Source: Strigamia acuminata (lineage: Eukaryota > Arthropoda > Chilopoda > Geophilomorpha > Linotaeniidae). From it: a stretch of DNA of 64,000 nt. The translations under genes and the position numbers were made by a program. Below are positions 44,125 to 57,100 of the stretch, one piece after another. Location: the NCBI GenBank assembly GCA_949358305.1, contig OX442315.1, forward strand, positions 6,784,427-6,848,426, in the 5' to 3' direction. Position 1 is the first letter of the stretch. The number at the start of each line of letters is the position of its first letter. The notes below the pieces were generated by a model. The model was not told where the DNA came from. It did no database searches and was given only the letters and a program-made list of their open reading frames with translations.

Positions 44125-44943
44125 TGTCGCGTCCTACTTTGTATAGGTTTAAATAGCGCTAACGTGTAATACTTTACCTGTGATCAATTATGCAAATACC
44201 CAAATGAATACTAAATGTATGTAAATAAACAGGTAATTTATTCACCAGGCTTTATGCCTTTAAAATACACTCAGTAATAATTCTAGAGTCGACGTGGTCA
44301 GCGTCGAACAAAGGATTTCTCAAGATGGCGTCGTCGATTCCGCGTGGTCGGCGGAACAAAGGCGGCGTCTCGAGTTGTCGTTAATTCGTCACGGATTCGT
44401 CTTCACGGACGCGGTGGAATGCTCTCTCGAGTCTTCTATCCGTGCCTGTTGTCTAGGGTTTGGTTTAGCGTCGCAGAGGCCTCGTCTAGGAACTTTGGGG
44501 TTCCCTACAAAGCACTCGGACACTTACTTCGGCGAATAATCGTCTGGGCGATTATTCTGGGTGATTTCACAAGGGCTATTCTCGTGCTTTCGCAGGAATA
44601 GCTCGCAAGTGACTTCGTGAGAGTTACAGTTTGCACTTTACTCAGCGATCCTCGATCAATCCTAACTTGTAGTTGAAGTTGGCCTGACGGTGAGGTAGTT
44701 GCTGTGTTCTTGGTGTCGTTTGTGTAAGTTCTTTCTTTTGGCGGGAATTTCTCCCTTTTATGGGTCAGTGTGAGGGGCCGGCGCAGCCAATGGGGGCTTG
44801 CCACCCGACACCTCACTCCCCTCGGGGCACACACCTGCTCAGGGAGAGGCGGAGCCAACGCGAGAGGAATGACCCGTCTGTTGCAGTGAGTCAAAGGGCA
44901 AATATCCGCTTGGGGGGAATATTTATCCCTTTTGCTCACCACA
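44125..44943 (-). repeat. 5' LTR of element 2
   Basis: Appears identical to 38627-39445 over 819 bases. Confidence 0.93.
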
Positions 44944-45627
44944 AATTGTATCGAGGGAATAAGTACGCGCTGTTTCTTGTTGTGCTAACCTATCACATAA
45001 TGAGTCCCAGCAATCATGCTGAAAGTCTTTTAACAGGGACAGTTGGTTGAGAAGGAAGAAACACACATCGGACGTGACACTAGTTTCTCTAATATCGAAA
45101 TACTCCAGCTTGACGCAACTGCTTAATGCCTGGATTCCAATGTCAGTCACTTCTGAGCAAGACGAAATGTCGAGACGTGTTAAGAGCGGGCAATTCTGTC
45201 CGATTGCAGCCGCAACTTCGTCCGTGCATTCGGCGCTATTCTGAAGGTTTAACCGCTCAAGTTTCGGTAAACTTTGCATCAGTTTGACCGTGGACGAGTT
45301 TGTCCCTTCTGGACCTCTGACATAGTTTTCCAAGTTTAAATCTACGAGATTTGTACAAACCTGACCCATTTTGTCGAATAGAGGAGTCGTGGACAAATCA
45401 AACATGTGCAAATGGTGCAGTGACATTGCGCCGGGGTGGATGAAAATGTGCGAAGGTATACGTCGATCGGAACGATCAAATTGCAGACACAGTCTTTCAA
45501 ATGCGGCATTAATAAATCTGGACGGTTGAATTAGAAGTAGATCTTGCATCTCTTTCTCTTCAATATGAGAAATCACTACATTTACACAGAGATCGCGCAG
45601 ACTCGGCACTGATTTCGGTCGTGGCAT

Positions 45628-46363
45628 GTCGACTGTATGGGAAAGATGCGAATAATAGCAATAACTAACTCTTTATGTAGGCGAAACGTGTGGTAAGTTA
45701 ATTACACCGTGCAAAACGTATGATGGACGTCATTCGCGACACGCCGTGGCATTGTAGGTAAAGAACGTTTTGTAAAATGGCGCCGATTGTCATATGATTA
45801 ATATATTGGTCAATTTACAGCTTGGTGTAATTCTTAGATCTCATCAACACTTGTATCACAGGCAGAGGTGCATCGTTGTCGTTCCAAGTGTTAATTTGCA
45901 TCTACATCCAAACTGATTTTTTTTTAAACATTGAGAGTGTGACTTATTGTATCGAATAAAGGAATCATGAATGAAAATGTTTGAAGACAAAGAAATACAG
46001 GGTTTTCCACAAAACATTATTTTTTTTTCCAATTGCTAAAAATTGAGCAATTACAGCATTCTGTAACTTTACACTGCATTTCCATAGATAAAATCGATTT
46101 TTATTTGTGTGGTTATTACAACGTTCATATCTGGTTCTGGAATTAGAGGTTTTGTATCAAATGTGGTGTTTTAATTGGAAGGTATAGTTAGATGTTGTTA
46201 TAAAAATTAAAAATTTTCTACGGTGTAAAATATGTGCATTTCGTTGCTCAAGTTGGCAAGAACATTACAATGTATTGGACCTTTGAACTACCTGTAATAT
46301 TGACCGAGCGATTTCCTCATTCCAAGTGGACATATGGATGGAATATTAATAACAACCTGATAT
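45628..46363. other. intergenic region upstream of LRR gene D
   Basis: No coding frame. A TACAGGGTTTTCCACAAAAC word near 46000 resembles the end of an arthropod MITE, but its partner end was not found. Confidence 0.4.
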
Positions 46364-46975
46364 TGTGGTGACCATGAGGTCACAAAAGTGTTTTAATAAT
46401 TTTATATCATAATAAAAAGCGTTTTTAATGTTCAAATTATTAGTGATCAGATTATTACGGGAAAACTAGCGATACTAGTTTTACCGTTTCTGCGGGACTG
46501 ACGTAACAACGTCATGAATTTGCATAATTCTCCGAATTTATGCGAATACGTCATTTCCGGTCCAGCAAGTATTTAAACCCGTGTCTGACTGGAAACCCCC
46601 ACTTTATAGATACCAGAGCAACATTAGCATCACCACCTCACCGTCAGGCCGTTTTACCGGATTGATAGAGGACCGATGCCCGTTGCCAATTACATCTATA
46701 AATTAGAAGTCACAGATATTATCGTAGCTATACTACGATTGTAATATCTCCCGAAGCGAAGCGTTTGCGAACACGTGTTTCGCCAGACGCCATTACCCTA
46801 GACAACAGAAGCCACGTGTAAGACTGCCGTGCAGCAACAAATCGTATCTGCCGACAAGGATCCGAGACCACACCATTGTTAAGTATTCATTGTATTATTA
46901 CAAGTGTGAAATAAAAGGTTTTATTAGTAAGATATTGCGTATAAGTTTATTACCGGAAACCAAGGTTACGACACA
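46364..46975 (+). mobile_element. solo LTR related to elements 1 and 2
   Basis: TGTGGTGACCATGAGG...GGTTACGACACA with a TATA-like GTATTTAAACCC (about 46570), then CACCTCACCGTCAGGCC and GGATTGATAGAGGACCGATG (46660-46677), and AATAAA near 46912. The two middle motifs are shared with the LTRs of element 2 and element 1. A clear target duplication was not seen, so exact ends are approximate. No internal region remains. Confidence 0.65.
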
Positions 46976-48902
46976 CTATACACTTGTAAAATTAATTTTT
47001 TGAGGTAACTATTGTACGTTAAAGTGAGAATTTAATATTTTAAGTAAAAATTGCATTTTGGCATGGAAATTACATTAGATTTTGACAAGAATTGCGAGTT
47101 TTTACCCAAAAATTGCACTCTTTGACACAACAATGGCATTTTGTGACTCAAAATTTGCATTTTTTTTTACTCAAAATTGCTTTTTCACACAAAATTGCAT
47201 TTTTTAATTTCTTACATGAAAATTGCACTTTTTCTGCGTTTTTCTGTATTTTAAAACAATTGTTGTCCCCCTCTATCAGAAAAACCATGCACAATGTAAT
47301 TACATCATGATTTTCCAAAGGTCTATTCTTCAAGAAAATCATCTGGTGGGAGTTACATTCGAGAGTTTGGGAATTGGGTGTCTTTAGTGTATTCAGCGAA
47401 ATTCTTCTCTCGCTTTAAATACGCAGTTTTCTCATCAGTATTTATGTTGAGATTAAATGGGTCTTGAGTTTGTAGGAAACAACATCTTTGCATTTAATCG
47501 TTTGCAAATACAACTGCTACACAAACAGACGACAGAACAGTGTCGTCACGACAACGCATAGCAACAACACAACAAAACCAATAGCGCTTGAATTTTTACA
47601 ATGGGAGTGTAAGAAAAATGTATTGCTTGCTAAAATAATCAAAAAACAATCATTTCGTAAATATCAAGTCGAATGATCAAAAATCCGTCCCCAATGTACA
47701 GAAACCTTGCAATTATTGCCAATCCACAAAAACGAGAACGAACAGTAATTTAATCCATAAATTCAAAACTTGTTGATCATGACATACACCACTATTTCTA
47801 TTTCCATGTCAGTTTTAAATGACTTACAATAAGTATGACGTCACATTCTTTCACTACTGTCATAGTAAACGTTATTTTTCTTTAATATTGTATATTATTC
47901 CAATTTTGACTCTGACGAGCCAACTCGAGCAGATTCACTGTGAATATCATAGCTCAAGTAGATATCTACAGTTGTTGCATCTCTGTTGCAATATGTACTA
48001 CATCTGGCCGCGCCAAACAAATTGACCAAGGCCTTCTAAATAGAAAGCTTATATTGAAAAATCCACGAATTTTTATTTTAAAATTACACTTTTACTTAGT
48101 TATTTTTTTTAAAGATCTTGGAAATTGGTTCATGAAGGATTCAACCGAAAGGATTTCTGTTAGAGTTATTGCGAAATAAAGACGAAATACATACAGTACA
48201 GACAATAGCCCAAAGGCCCAACCATAATAAAACCACAGAAAAAAAAGTAAAAATAAGAAATAAATTACAGGTAAATAAATAGTATACCGGGTATAAAAGT
48301 ATATATTAAAAATAATTAAAAATTCTTACGTTTTGAATGATCTTTAAAATTATTCCGGCGACTATCTTAGTCCCGCACATCATTTTCCGCTAAGTTGGCG
48401 TTGTTTGGATGGCGTCGAAGCTCGTTTCAGAGTCTACGCCTCTAATTTCTTTCAACCACTTTATTGGAAGTATCAGCCGTGAACAGTGACAAAGATGAGC
48501 GAATTTTGACCCTAACACCAAAAAACTCAACCGGGCAACAATCCAGGAGCACTGGAAGATCGAGCATGTCGCAAGGTGAGTTCGGACACGGTAACAATGG
48601 TAGTTTAGGCCTTTTTTCCATGTTGAAGTGAAGTGTGACAAGTGGAACGGGTTGTCCACAAATCTGAGATTTAAAAGTGCTTTAAAATATCTGAGATTTA
48701 AAAACGTGTAGGAATAAATCAATTGGGTGTTGATTGAAATGCGACTTTATTGGAAAGAGTTCAAAATACATAATGCACGAGCAGTTAACAGCAGAATATT
48801 CTGTAAATTTATGACATAAACTTATGGACCGAAAGTGAATGGTCAAGTGGTACATACTGATAAGTGCAATAAAGTACGGAGTAAATAATAAACAATTCAT
48901 AT
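46976..48902. other. non-coding stretch between LRR cluster and channel genes
   Basis: AT-rich with runs resembling CAAAATTGCATTTTT around 47040-47230. The piece 48100-48190 (AAGATCTTGGAAATTGGTTC, AAATAAAGACGAAATACA) and 48540-48580 (GGAGCACTGGAAGATCGAGC) match words at 37588-37700, so it is probably another duplicated LRR-gene flank. No gene supported. Confidence 0.45.
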
Positions 48903-49498
48903 TTAAAATTTACGAAAGTTAAATTTACGTAAGAATTTTTCCAGCATTTGAAACAGTGCTAGAGCAGATATTCCAAGAAAAAAGCCAAAAATTGACCCAA
49001 TGTCGCAAATTAATTTGACAAATGGCACAGACAACTGTTGTTGAATAATTTCTCTCAGGTCATTTTCAAGTTGAATTATTGTAGCTACAATATTTATTCC
49101 TTCTACCAATCTAAAATATTCAGTGGATGGTATGTGAATTGTATATTCACACGGTGGATTGCAGCCACAGCTGTGCACAGCATCGATATTTAGATGCACA
49201 TTTAGGTATGAGCGGCGTGCCTTTTTGGCTTCAATCGATGTTTTACAATCGGGAAAATGTGATGAATTGTAAAAAGGCAATCTGATATAAATAGAAAAAC
49301 TTAAATGACAATGAATCTAGAATTGTAAGAATACAACCAAACCTGCACTGAATGTTTTCTTCCATTAGTTTGTTTTCAAAGCACTTCTCTTCGCACGAAT
49401 TAAATTCAATTAATGGTACGCATGGATTTGTCGGAGTGTTTAATTTGCATATCTGCGTACCAGAATTTTTTTTTAATAAAAAAAGCAGCATTTGTTTA

Positions 49499-49669
49499 CA
49501 GTCGAGCCTAAATATAATGAATTCCAAAAGACTGGAAAAATCGGTTCTTTATAACAATGGTTTGTTTAATCAAAATTTTCAACGTGGTGTTGTATGGCCA
49601 AACAACCCACCAAACTACTGTATTCGTTATAACAAAAAATCTTAATAACATTGTAACAAGGTTTGACTG
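49499..49669. mobile_element. pogo-like MITE, copy 4
   Basis: CAGTCGAGCCTAAATATAAT at the left and the complement of GTAACAAGGTTTGACTG at the right, flanked by TA on each side. Intronic in channel module 2. Confidence 0.75.
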
Positions 49670-49999
49670 TATTACTTATTTTAGTAGCTGCTTTTATAAA
49701 GCATTTTTAAAATTGTAGTTACACATGTTTTTTTGTTCCAATTTAAAAATGCTTTCTTGTTTAAATGCCTACTAAGACTGAAAGCAGATTAAATCAGTCA
49801 AGCAGTTAAAGTATCATGTTTAAAAATACTTGTTTATTTCAGATGACTTTTGAATTGAGCTACTATTTATTTGCTTACCGTCTGTCTGCTCAGTTTTATG
49901 TTGGTAAAACAACTGCGGTGTTGATTTTCGGTAACTTTGAAGTTAATTCTTTCTTGGTTGTTCATTAAGTAAATCTATCAAAGTACAATACGTATTCTC

Positions 50000-51260
50000 G
50001 TCAGGTTATTTTAATTAATGTGTAGTTTTGTGAGCGGTTGTCATGAACCGGTTGTTTATAATGGTGAAACCGCGGTTGAAAAGCGCGCCGGTTACGATAC
50101 AAGGAGAGCCTGGTCCCGAATAAGGGCCCGGGCAATGATTAGCAGCCTGGAGGGTGGCGGCAAGCTAATCCCCTTACTCGATCAATTCACAAATTTTGCC
50201 GGGTCTGTTGAAATTGTAAAATGGAAGAGAGAATGCTCACGAGTGGACTTAACTACACTAGCGTGGCTTATACTAAGTTTGGTTGGGGCCCCTAATGGCG
50301 GAGCGACCAAACCGAGTAAACGCGCGCTAATCGCGCACAAAAGACAAAATAATAACTCTCGATCAACTGAATCATATCTCCAATCCTTCGGCACGTATCA
50401 GCGGCATAAAATCGTAAAGAAAACAAAGGATCAACGAAAGGAAAGGAATTCGAAGATGACACGCGGAATTAGGCACGCGATCTGACAATGAATATACTCA
50501 ACATGCGTAAATCAATGGCAAGGAGTCAGTACTGTGAGCAAACACAGGAGAAAGGATGCCAAATGCTCCGGCCAGTTAAGGCTCTTACCAAGCTCATGGT
50601 CTTGTACCTTCTGATTGAATCTGGCTTGAACCAGCTCTGAAGTGAACTTGGGCCAGATCCAATACAGAATTAGAGGTAAAGCCAATGAGGTAATCAAATC
50701 TGAGCCAATCCAACGCGTTGGTGAATAATTAACGCGATGACTAAGCGTGAGTAACTCAAACATTTAAATTAGGATAGACAAACTAAATGAAATCAGGAGG
50801 GGTAACAGTGGAAAATACACAACTTAGACCAGTCTGATGTGGCTGAATTGAGCCACACCAGACCAAATCAAGGGATAAACATGAATAGGAAATGAAGGTA
50901 AGACAAAACTCAAATTATATTAGGTTTAGGATTTATTGAGAGTTTTAACAAAACAAAGGTTAGGAACATACGGAATAACGCGCACAAACTCAACAATTGG
51001 TGAGGGAAAACAGCGCGTAGATGCCGGGCCGTGACACGGTATACACTGAAAAAAAAATGGCTTTTAGCATCTTTTAATTGCTGAAAAGTTAATATACATT
51101 TGGACTTTTAGTTTTGTAAAGTCGCATTTACAATTATTGTAAATTTTTATTTTAATTAATAACTTTACAAAATTAAAAGACAATTTACAATAAACACACA
51201 ATAACTTTACTGTTTTTAAATTTCAAATTCGTCAGTTTTAACAAAAAATTTAATTTTAAT
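50000..51260. other. unclassified, partly GC-rich insertion within the channel intron
   Basis: About 50000-50500 is more GC-rich than its surroundings, with an Arg/Lys-rich frame of 155 codons lacking known motifs. On the minus strand 51033-50890 starts TGTCACGGCCCGG and contains CTCTCAATAAATCC, which would suit an LTR end. The stretch 51043-51240 (ACACTGAAAAAAAAATGGC) looks like another AT-rich element. None could be classified firmly. Confidence 0.35.
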
Positions 51261-52078
51261 TAATTTTAAACCGGTTGAAGTAATGTGAACTACTTGTATA
51301 CGTGCACAAAACGAGCACTAAACGTGCACAATACGTAAACCGATACGTGTGTACAATGTTTTGGCATCAAATTGAGTGGTTTTAAATTCAGAAACACGAG
51401 GAACATGCAAAGAAAATAGTAAAACAAAAATTGATGGATTTTATAAAACCTCTTACAATTAAAATGGAAATTTTGATTTCAGACACATGCAATTTTGGAT
51501 AGATCTGGTTCCCCGATATAGAAGATTAAACTATATCTTTTCATTCATAAAATGCAGAAATATGTATATATTTTACATTATTGCACATAATTTATTATTT
51601 AGTCATTAAATTATTATTTTCTCAACCAGTCATTATGACCTGTTTTGGCCGTTCTAGGTAGGGGGAAATTCCGGCTGTCTAGTGTTAACAATAAATTTAA
51701 TTTTAATTTAATTTTAAATTTGTCAGTTTTAACAATAAATTTAATTTAATTCTAATTAGGGGCCTGGGAAAAGATATACGAGTACTGGTAATAACATTTA
51801 AAACGTAATGTACATGTATCGTACGGTATTTTTGAACATAGGTATAGGGGTCGGGTCCAAAATATATTATTATCGCCTGGGCTGCAATTTGAAGATTTAG
51901 AGTATTAATGTGTAAAAAATTATGAGCTTGACGTAGTGTAGATGTTGGGAATATATATATTCCCAACATCTAGCTACGTCAAAACGTTTACTTTTGTTGT
52001 TAAATTAAACTGTATGTAAACAACCAAATGCAAAGCGAAAGAAAATAAAAAAATCTCAAGATGATGAATTAGGCACAA

Positions 52079-52282
52079 TGTGATCGGGTCGGTTGCTGGT
52101 GTAGCGTACCTTCGCGACACCGCCAACACGTGGGTAGACGGGAGACTCCAACCCCTAGACAACTACTAATAAAGTCCAACAACCCAACAATCTGGAGTCC
52201 TTTGTCTTATTTTACGTCAATATGCCTTCTATCCCATAGTATCTAGTCTCCAGGCTATCATGGCTAAGATCATACTGTCACA
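52079..52282 (+). mobile_element. LTR-like remnant, copy 1
   Basis: TGTGATCGGGTCGGTTGCTG...CATACTGTCACA, about 204 bases, with CTAATAAAGTCC inside. It aligns over its whole length with 59826-60023. It interrupts an open frame of channel module 2. Confidence 0.55.
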
Positions 52283-53509
52283 ATAACATTTAATTTGGCA
52301 AGATGTCTGGACTCGCATGCACCAAATGAAACAATTTTGATGGTTTTTATAATTTTTCTTAAACTCGAACCCTAACTTTGTGCCAAAATCATCCATCCGT
52401 TTGTTTATATTAATTACTGAATATTGGACGTGTTGTTTTTCATTTGCGGTGTAAGCTGTGCCAGTTATTGATGTTGCTGGATGATATTCTCTGATATCTG
52501 AAAGTGGTCGAAAAAATTACAACATTAGCTGCTTTCAAAAAAATAAATACAAGACACTTTGGTGAATTGAAGAAAGTCACTGTTCGTATATGTTTTTTCT
52601 TTTGTCATTGAAAGATTTTAAAGGAATTACCGGTTTTCACTTTGATACATTTTCCAAATACAGTATCTAAATAGGACATGTTCCCAAATGTGGGTTTAAT
52701 AAATGCTACAGTATTTGATGTGTAAGCTTCTACAGCAATCTGAAATTAAAAATTTAGTTATTTGGTACAATTCTACAAGTAGATTAAATATTAAATATTA
52801 TTGTTCTTATTGCAAATACGACTTCAAAATACCTAGTCAATTAACATTAAAAAAAAAACAATTTCCACTAAATTTCTTTGCTTACCAACTGCTTTTGAAT
52901 TCAATCTCAATTATTTTTCTCGTACTCATTCAACAAATGCCTAATTGGTTACATTTCTTCATAAAAATTAAGTAGTCAAAGAATGGAATCATTTTTACAC
53001 ATTTTAAGAAGATATTTTTTTGCTGTGGTCAAAAATGACCCAGGTAGGGTAACTAAGGGGTTTTATTCAGATTAGTACTGCTAGTGTGAATCTGTTTTGT
53101 GTACTTTGTGCAAGTACAATGGTGCCGACTGCCGATTGAAACTAGATCGTGCTTATTGTGACGTAATAAAGTACAAATGTGTGCACTGTGGTTGTGCAGT
53201 AGTGCAGTTATTTTGACTACGTAAAAGACTAACTGGAAACGGAAATAGAAATCAGCGCTATCTCTTGATGGAAATTTAGAATGCCACGATGGAAAAGAAT
53301 TCACATCAAGAGATGGTGCTGAAACACCTTTTCCCTATTCAGACGGAATAGTAGACTACTGACCAGTTGGAATCAAAATAACAATACAAATTATGTTAAA
53401 TTTGAAGTAAATTAATGTTCACCCAAATTTACCAATAAGTTCTAAAGTCTCTGGATACAAATGATGTAGTAACTTGAGGTATTTGATGAAATTAAATATG
53501 GCGTTAGAG

Positions 53510-53690
53510 AGAAGAAATAACACGACCACACGTTTGAAAGGTTAAAAAGTACACTGGTTTTATTCTATTTTAAACAAAGCAAAGTGGTAAAAAGAATGTG
53601 GATGACACGTTCAGAGCACCAATGAGAACAGTGCTCACAAGTTAGGGAAAACCCCACCAATTAAAGGATTAACGTGGGGATAAAAACCTT
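53510..53690 (-). mobile_element. possible LTR remnant in channel intron
   Basis: On the minus strand: TGTGAGCACTGTTCTCATTG, then AGAATAAAACCAG (poly-A signal context), ending GTGGTCGTGTTATTTC. Suggestive of R-U5 of an LTR; no partner copy in the window. Confidence 0.35.
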
Positions 53691-54186
53691 GGACAAATCT
53701 GGAACAGGTCAATACACTCAAAATGACAAATAATAATTATTAATAAAGTGTTCACAACTTAAATCAAAACATAATATTGAAGCATAAAAATGAGAAACAA
53801 TAAATTCACTAAATCGCTAAATTCAATTGAAAATAACAAATCATCAATATAAAAAGTAGCAACAAATCAAAGTAGTATGTTGAAATACTGTACAAAATAG
53901 TAAATTAAACAACAGTTCATGTTACTTGTGAAATCACCCGATTTTCACAAATTACAAAAAGTTCTGCTTTGCAGTTGTTACTACTGTGCTTATTTATAAA
54001 TTATGTTAGTGTCCTACCTGTGCTGATTCAAAATTTTCCATGTCACCTGTTGCTTCCCATAAGTTATCAGAGTCATTTGCATATTCAGATGGGAAATCAA
54101 GTAGATCTAACAAGTCAACATCTTCAGCTCGATTAACATTTAGCTTTTTATGTTGCGTCATTTTTCCCTTTTTATCTAGTATCGAT

Positions 54187-57100
54187 TCAGGGTAGCTGCA
54201 TACAACAAAGTTTGGATTGGATAAATCTGTCTTGATGAAGTTCTATGGTTGCGTATACAGGATAATCAAAGTAAGTCGTGATTCGATAGTACATGAAGAA
54301 GCAACATGGCAGGAAAGAACACAAGATGACAAATTTTTTAATTTTTCCAGTAGTCTTAGATTGCGGTGAGACACTTTGGTTACTGCCATTGGTTGTTGCT
54401 TTCCATAAATGTTTAGTTTTCCGCGTAACATGTTTTTCAAAACGACTTTTCTTCTTTCTGTAGTAATTAGCTATTTGATAACCATTTTGAATGTTCAGAG
54501 CAATGACTTCAACAATTGCAATACAAGATATTCCTATATAGAAGCCCATGTAGCCACCAATGTCACACATTAATGAAATAAAGTCATAACAAAAAAATTC
54601 TGTTAATTCAAGTGTCCTACTGGATAAGTAATAAAAATGCAAAGTTTGTGTGTACTGATTAGTGTAATAATAATGAGAACTGAATATAACTTTTACACAC
54701 TCTCTCGCACAATTGCACGTATAAAGTGGATTAACTTTCCATCCTACTTCAGTAATCTGTTTGGTGTAATTGCACGATAATTCGTTTGCGACACATTCAC
54801 TTTTTGGCATTTTAGGCAGGTATGGCAATCTGAAGTTAAATGATGCTCATATTAATAAGAATATGGGATCTTTTGGAGAAAATGAGTGCCCAAAGCAAAA
54901 GAAATTTTTTTAAATAAGTTCTTTAAATGTATCTATTTCTTAAATATCACTTATAAAAATTTCGAATTAAATTTTTAAAAATTTTCTTAAAAATGTCAGG
55001 ATACTTTGTCTTGTCCCCGCGAAGCATTTTGAGGATGAAAATAAAATACAACAAACAAATGACATACCGGCATGTGAAATTTCGTTGATTAATTTCTTGT
55101 AAGTAACACTCCTCGTGACATTTTTCCATAGTAGATATGTCCACACAAGGAAACAATCTTCTATTCACAAATGTGTACTAAAACAAAAGTTACGTGATGA
55201 TTTTACAATATATTTTTGATTTGCCCAATTAATTCAATCCAAATGCATACTTCTAACATACATACGTTTCTTACAATAAAATTGTATTATTTATTGCATT
55301 ACATAATGCATTTCATAATTTATTTTACAAAATGTATTCTGAAATAATACATTTCACCAAGCAAAAATGCATTCTCTGGAGCATTGTAATATATTTATGC
55401 ATTTCAAAAAATTTGATTGGTTTAAATTGCTATTTTAGTTTCAGAATAACAATAATAATAATATTTCAATTTTTGTTGATTACCATATATCTTCTAATTG
55501 TGCACCGATGTGGTATTTGCATTAAGTTATTTTCCCCTCATGCACAATTCGAAGCCCACAGAATAATAGAAGCCCGCGGACTATTCATTTTTTCATCAAA
55601 ACTTTGAATTTTTTCGTTTAAAAGTTGGAATATTTATTTATTTATTTATTTATTCCTTTCAAAAATCGAATATCTCATAACGAAATGGAATATCTCATCA
55701 CAAAATCGAATATTACATACAAAAATCGAATATTTTATAGATAAATCGACTATTTCATAGACAAATCGAATATTTCATAGAAAAATCGAATTTATTATAA
55801 AAAAATGGAAAATATTACGAAAAAATGGACATAATCATTAAAAATATCGAACAAAACATCAAACAATCGAACATTTTATATAAAAAATGTCCTTTAATTG
55901 TACACTCACACGTAATTAGAGGTACATACTGTAAACTATCTCAAGACTGAGAATAGCTGACCCGAAATTACCAAGACACGACTACTAGCTTAGTTTAACT
56001 TCAAGTGATTTTATTAACAACAATCCCTCTTTAAATATGACACTGGTCAGCCCTGATTGGCTGACTACAAAGGAACAGCCCCCATTGGCTGTTTTACCCC
56101 AAAACGTTTATCGGACGTCTTTGTATACGCCCGCCCGCCCTCTGGTGACGTGTTGTCGCCCGTCCTCTGTCTCGAACCCGAAAAACTCTACAATACGATA
56201 TTTACTAAATTTTCCTTTCCTCCCCCGCCCCCCCCCCCCGCGTAATTAAAGGTCTTTGTAGTATTAGAACTTCGCAGACAATTAGAGGATATACGGTACA
56301 GCCTCTTACTTTTTTTGCAGTAAAAGCGAATATATTCTCTTCTTGCATTTCTGCATAATGATAATCTGATGCTGTCACTATAGTGATAGTTGGATTGTAT
56401 GCGTTTGAATTAATCCTTACCTGTAATGGTAATGACAAGAATATGTTGTGCATAAATTAGTTAATTAGGATACCAACATGGTTTTATTTCAAAAGAAAGA
56501 TAGAAAGGTAACATTTGGTAGAAGAACTCAATCGATATACGAGTGTTACACACTAGTTTCCATGTTTATACTGTTGCAAGGATTTGTTTACTTTCTTGTA
56601 GCTGGGAGCCAACCAATTGCCAGAAAAAGTATTATACACGGTGGAAGAAAAGTCTGTCACTACTAAATATTTCGTAAAGTGCTGACAATTCATCTAATCT
56701 AATGATGGTAAAGTATTAAAGTTTGGTGGGCCAATGTTTTGGTGACCCGAAATTTGTCCTTGGGATATTTCTTCAAAGTCATTTAAAAATTATCTTGGTA
56801 ACCATTAGAGATAGACAGAAATTTCTAATTTACAAACATTAGATCAGATGCATTGTCAGCACTTTCAGAAATATTTAGTAGAGTGACAGACTTTTTTTCC
56901 ACTCTGTATACGGAACTTACTGCATAGAACAGAGCAGATGGATAGTTTTTCCCTTTTTTCTTTTTCACATGTAATTGTGATTCAGGACCAAGTGGTAATT
57001 TTTCATCTGCGAGGGATAAAAAGTTTTAGTAATAAACATTAACACAAAAACTATTTGCAAATGAATTTTTTTTTTAAAAATTACTATTTATCAATTCAGT

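Larger units (their letters stand above)
38627..44943 (-). mobile_element. LTR retrotransposon element 2, non-autonomous, 6.3 kb
   Basis: LTRs of 819 bases (38627-39445 and 44125-44943) appear identical by eye. The 4-bp target duplication AATT is at 38623-38626 and 44944-44947. A tRNA-Pro-type primer-binding site and a G-rich polypurine tract are present. The interior is one 1517-codon ORF without protease, reverse transcriptase or RNase H. It is therefore young but must depend on enzymes supplied in trans. Confidence 0.92.
38002..45627 (-). pseudogene. LRR gene D, split by LTR element 2
   Basis: 5' part 45627-44944 begins MPRPKSVPSLRDLCVNVV (BC-box pattern SLxxxCxxxV) and runs through LRRs to a Thr-Ile. 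3' part 38626-38002 continues the same LRR pattern (LTERLTALHLFWVRPVN, TWPMLEELAL, ITEQEMKALL) to the end. Between them lies element 2 (38627-44943). If the element and one AATT copy are ignored, the two parts are in the same frame and add up to about 440 codons, so the insertion is the only visible lesion. A chromosome without the element would carry an intact gene. Same proposed VHL-box role as gene B. Confidence 0.85.
48903..54345 (-). pseudogene. DEG/ENaC (pickpocket-like) channel module 2, damaged
   Basis: Sodium channel of the DEG/ENaC family: two membrane segments with a large Cys-rich outer domain. TM1 (FVILCSFLPCCFFMYY, then YFDYPVYATIE) lies at about 54345-54241, in frame with the previous module. 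A one-base shift at about 54240 is needed to continue into FIKTDLSNPNFVVCSYP and exon end 54018. Further exons: 52739-52631 (with TVFGKCIKVKT, the family's GxCYTF-like motif), 52497 to about 52375, 49452-49343 (CEEKCF) and 49281-48903. The last carries DIGSIFGFFLGIS, the GxS selectivity filter and TM2. Splice phases agree where testable. LTR-like insertions at 52079-52282 and in neighbouring introns interrupt the span, and at least one extracellular exon was not found. Pseudogene unless the shift is a sequencing error. Confidence 0.7.
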
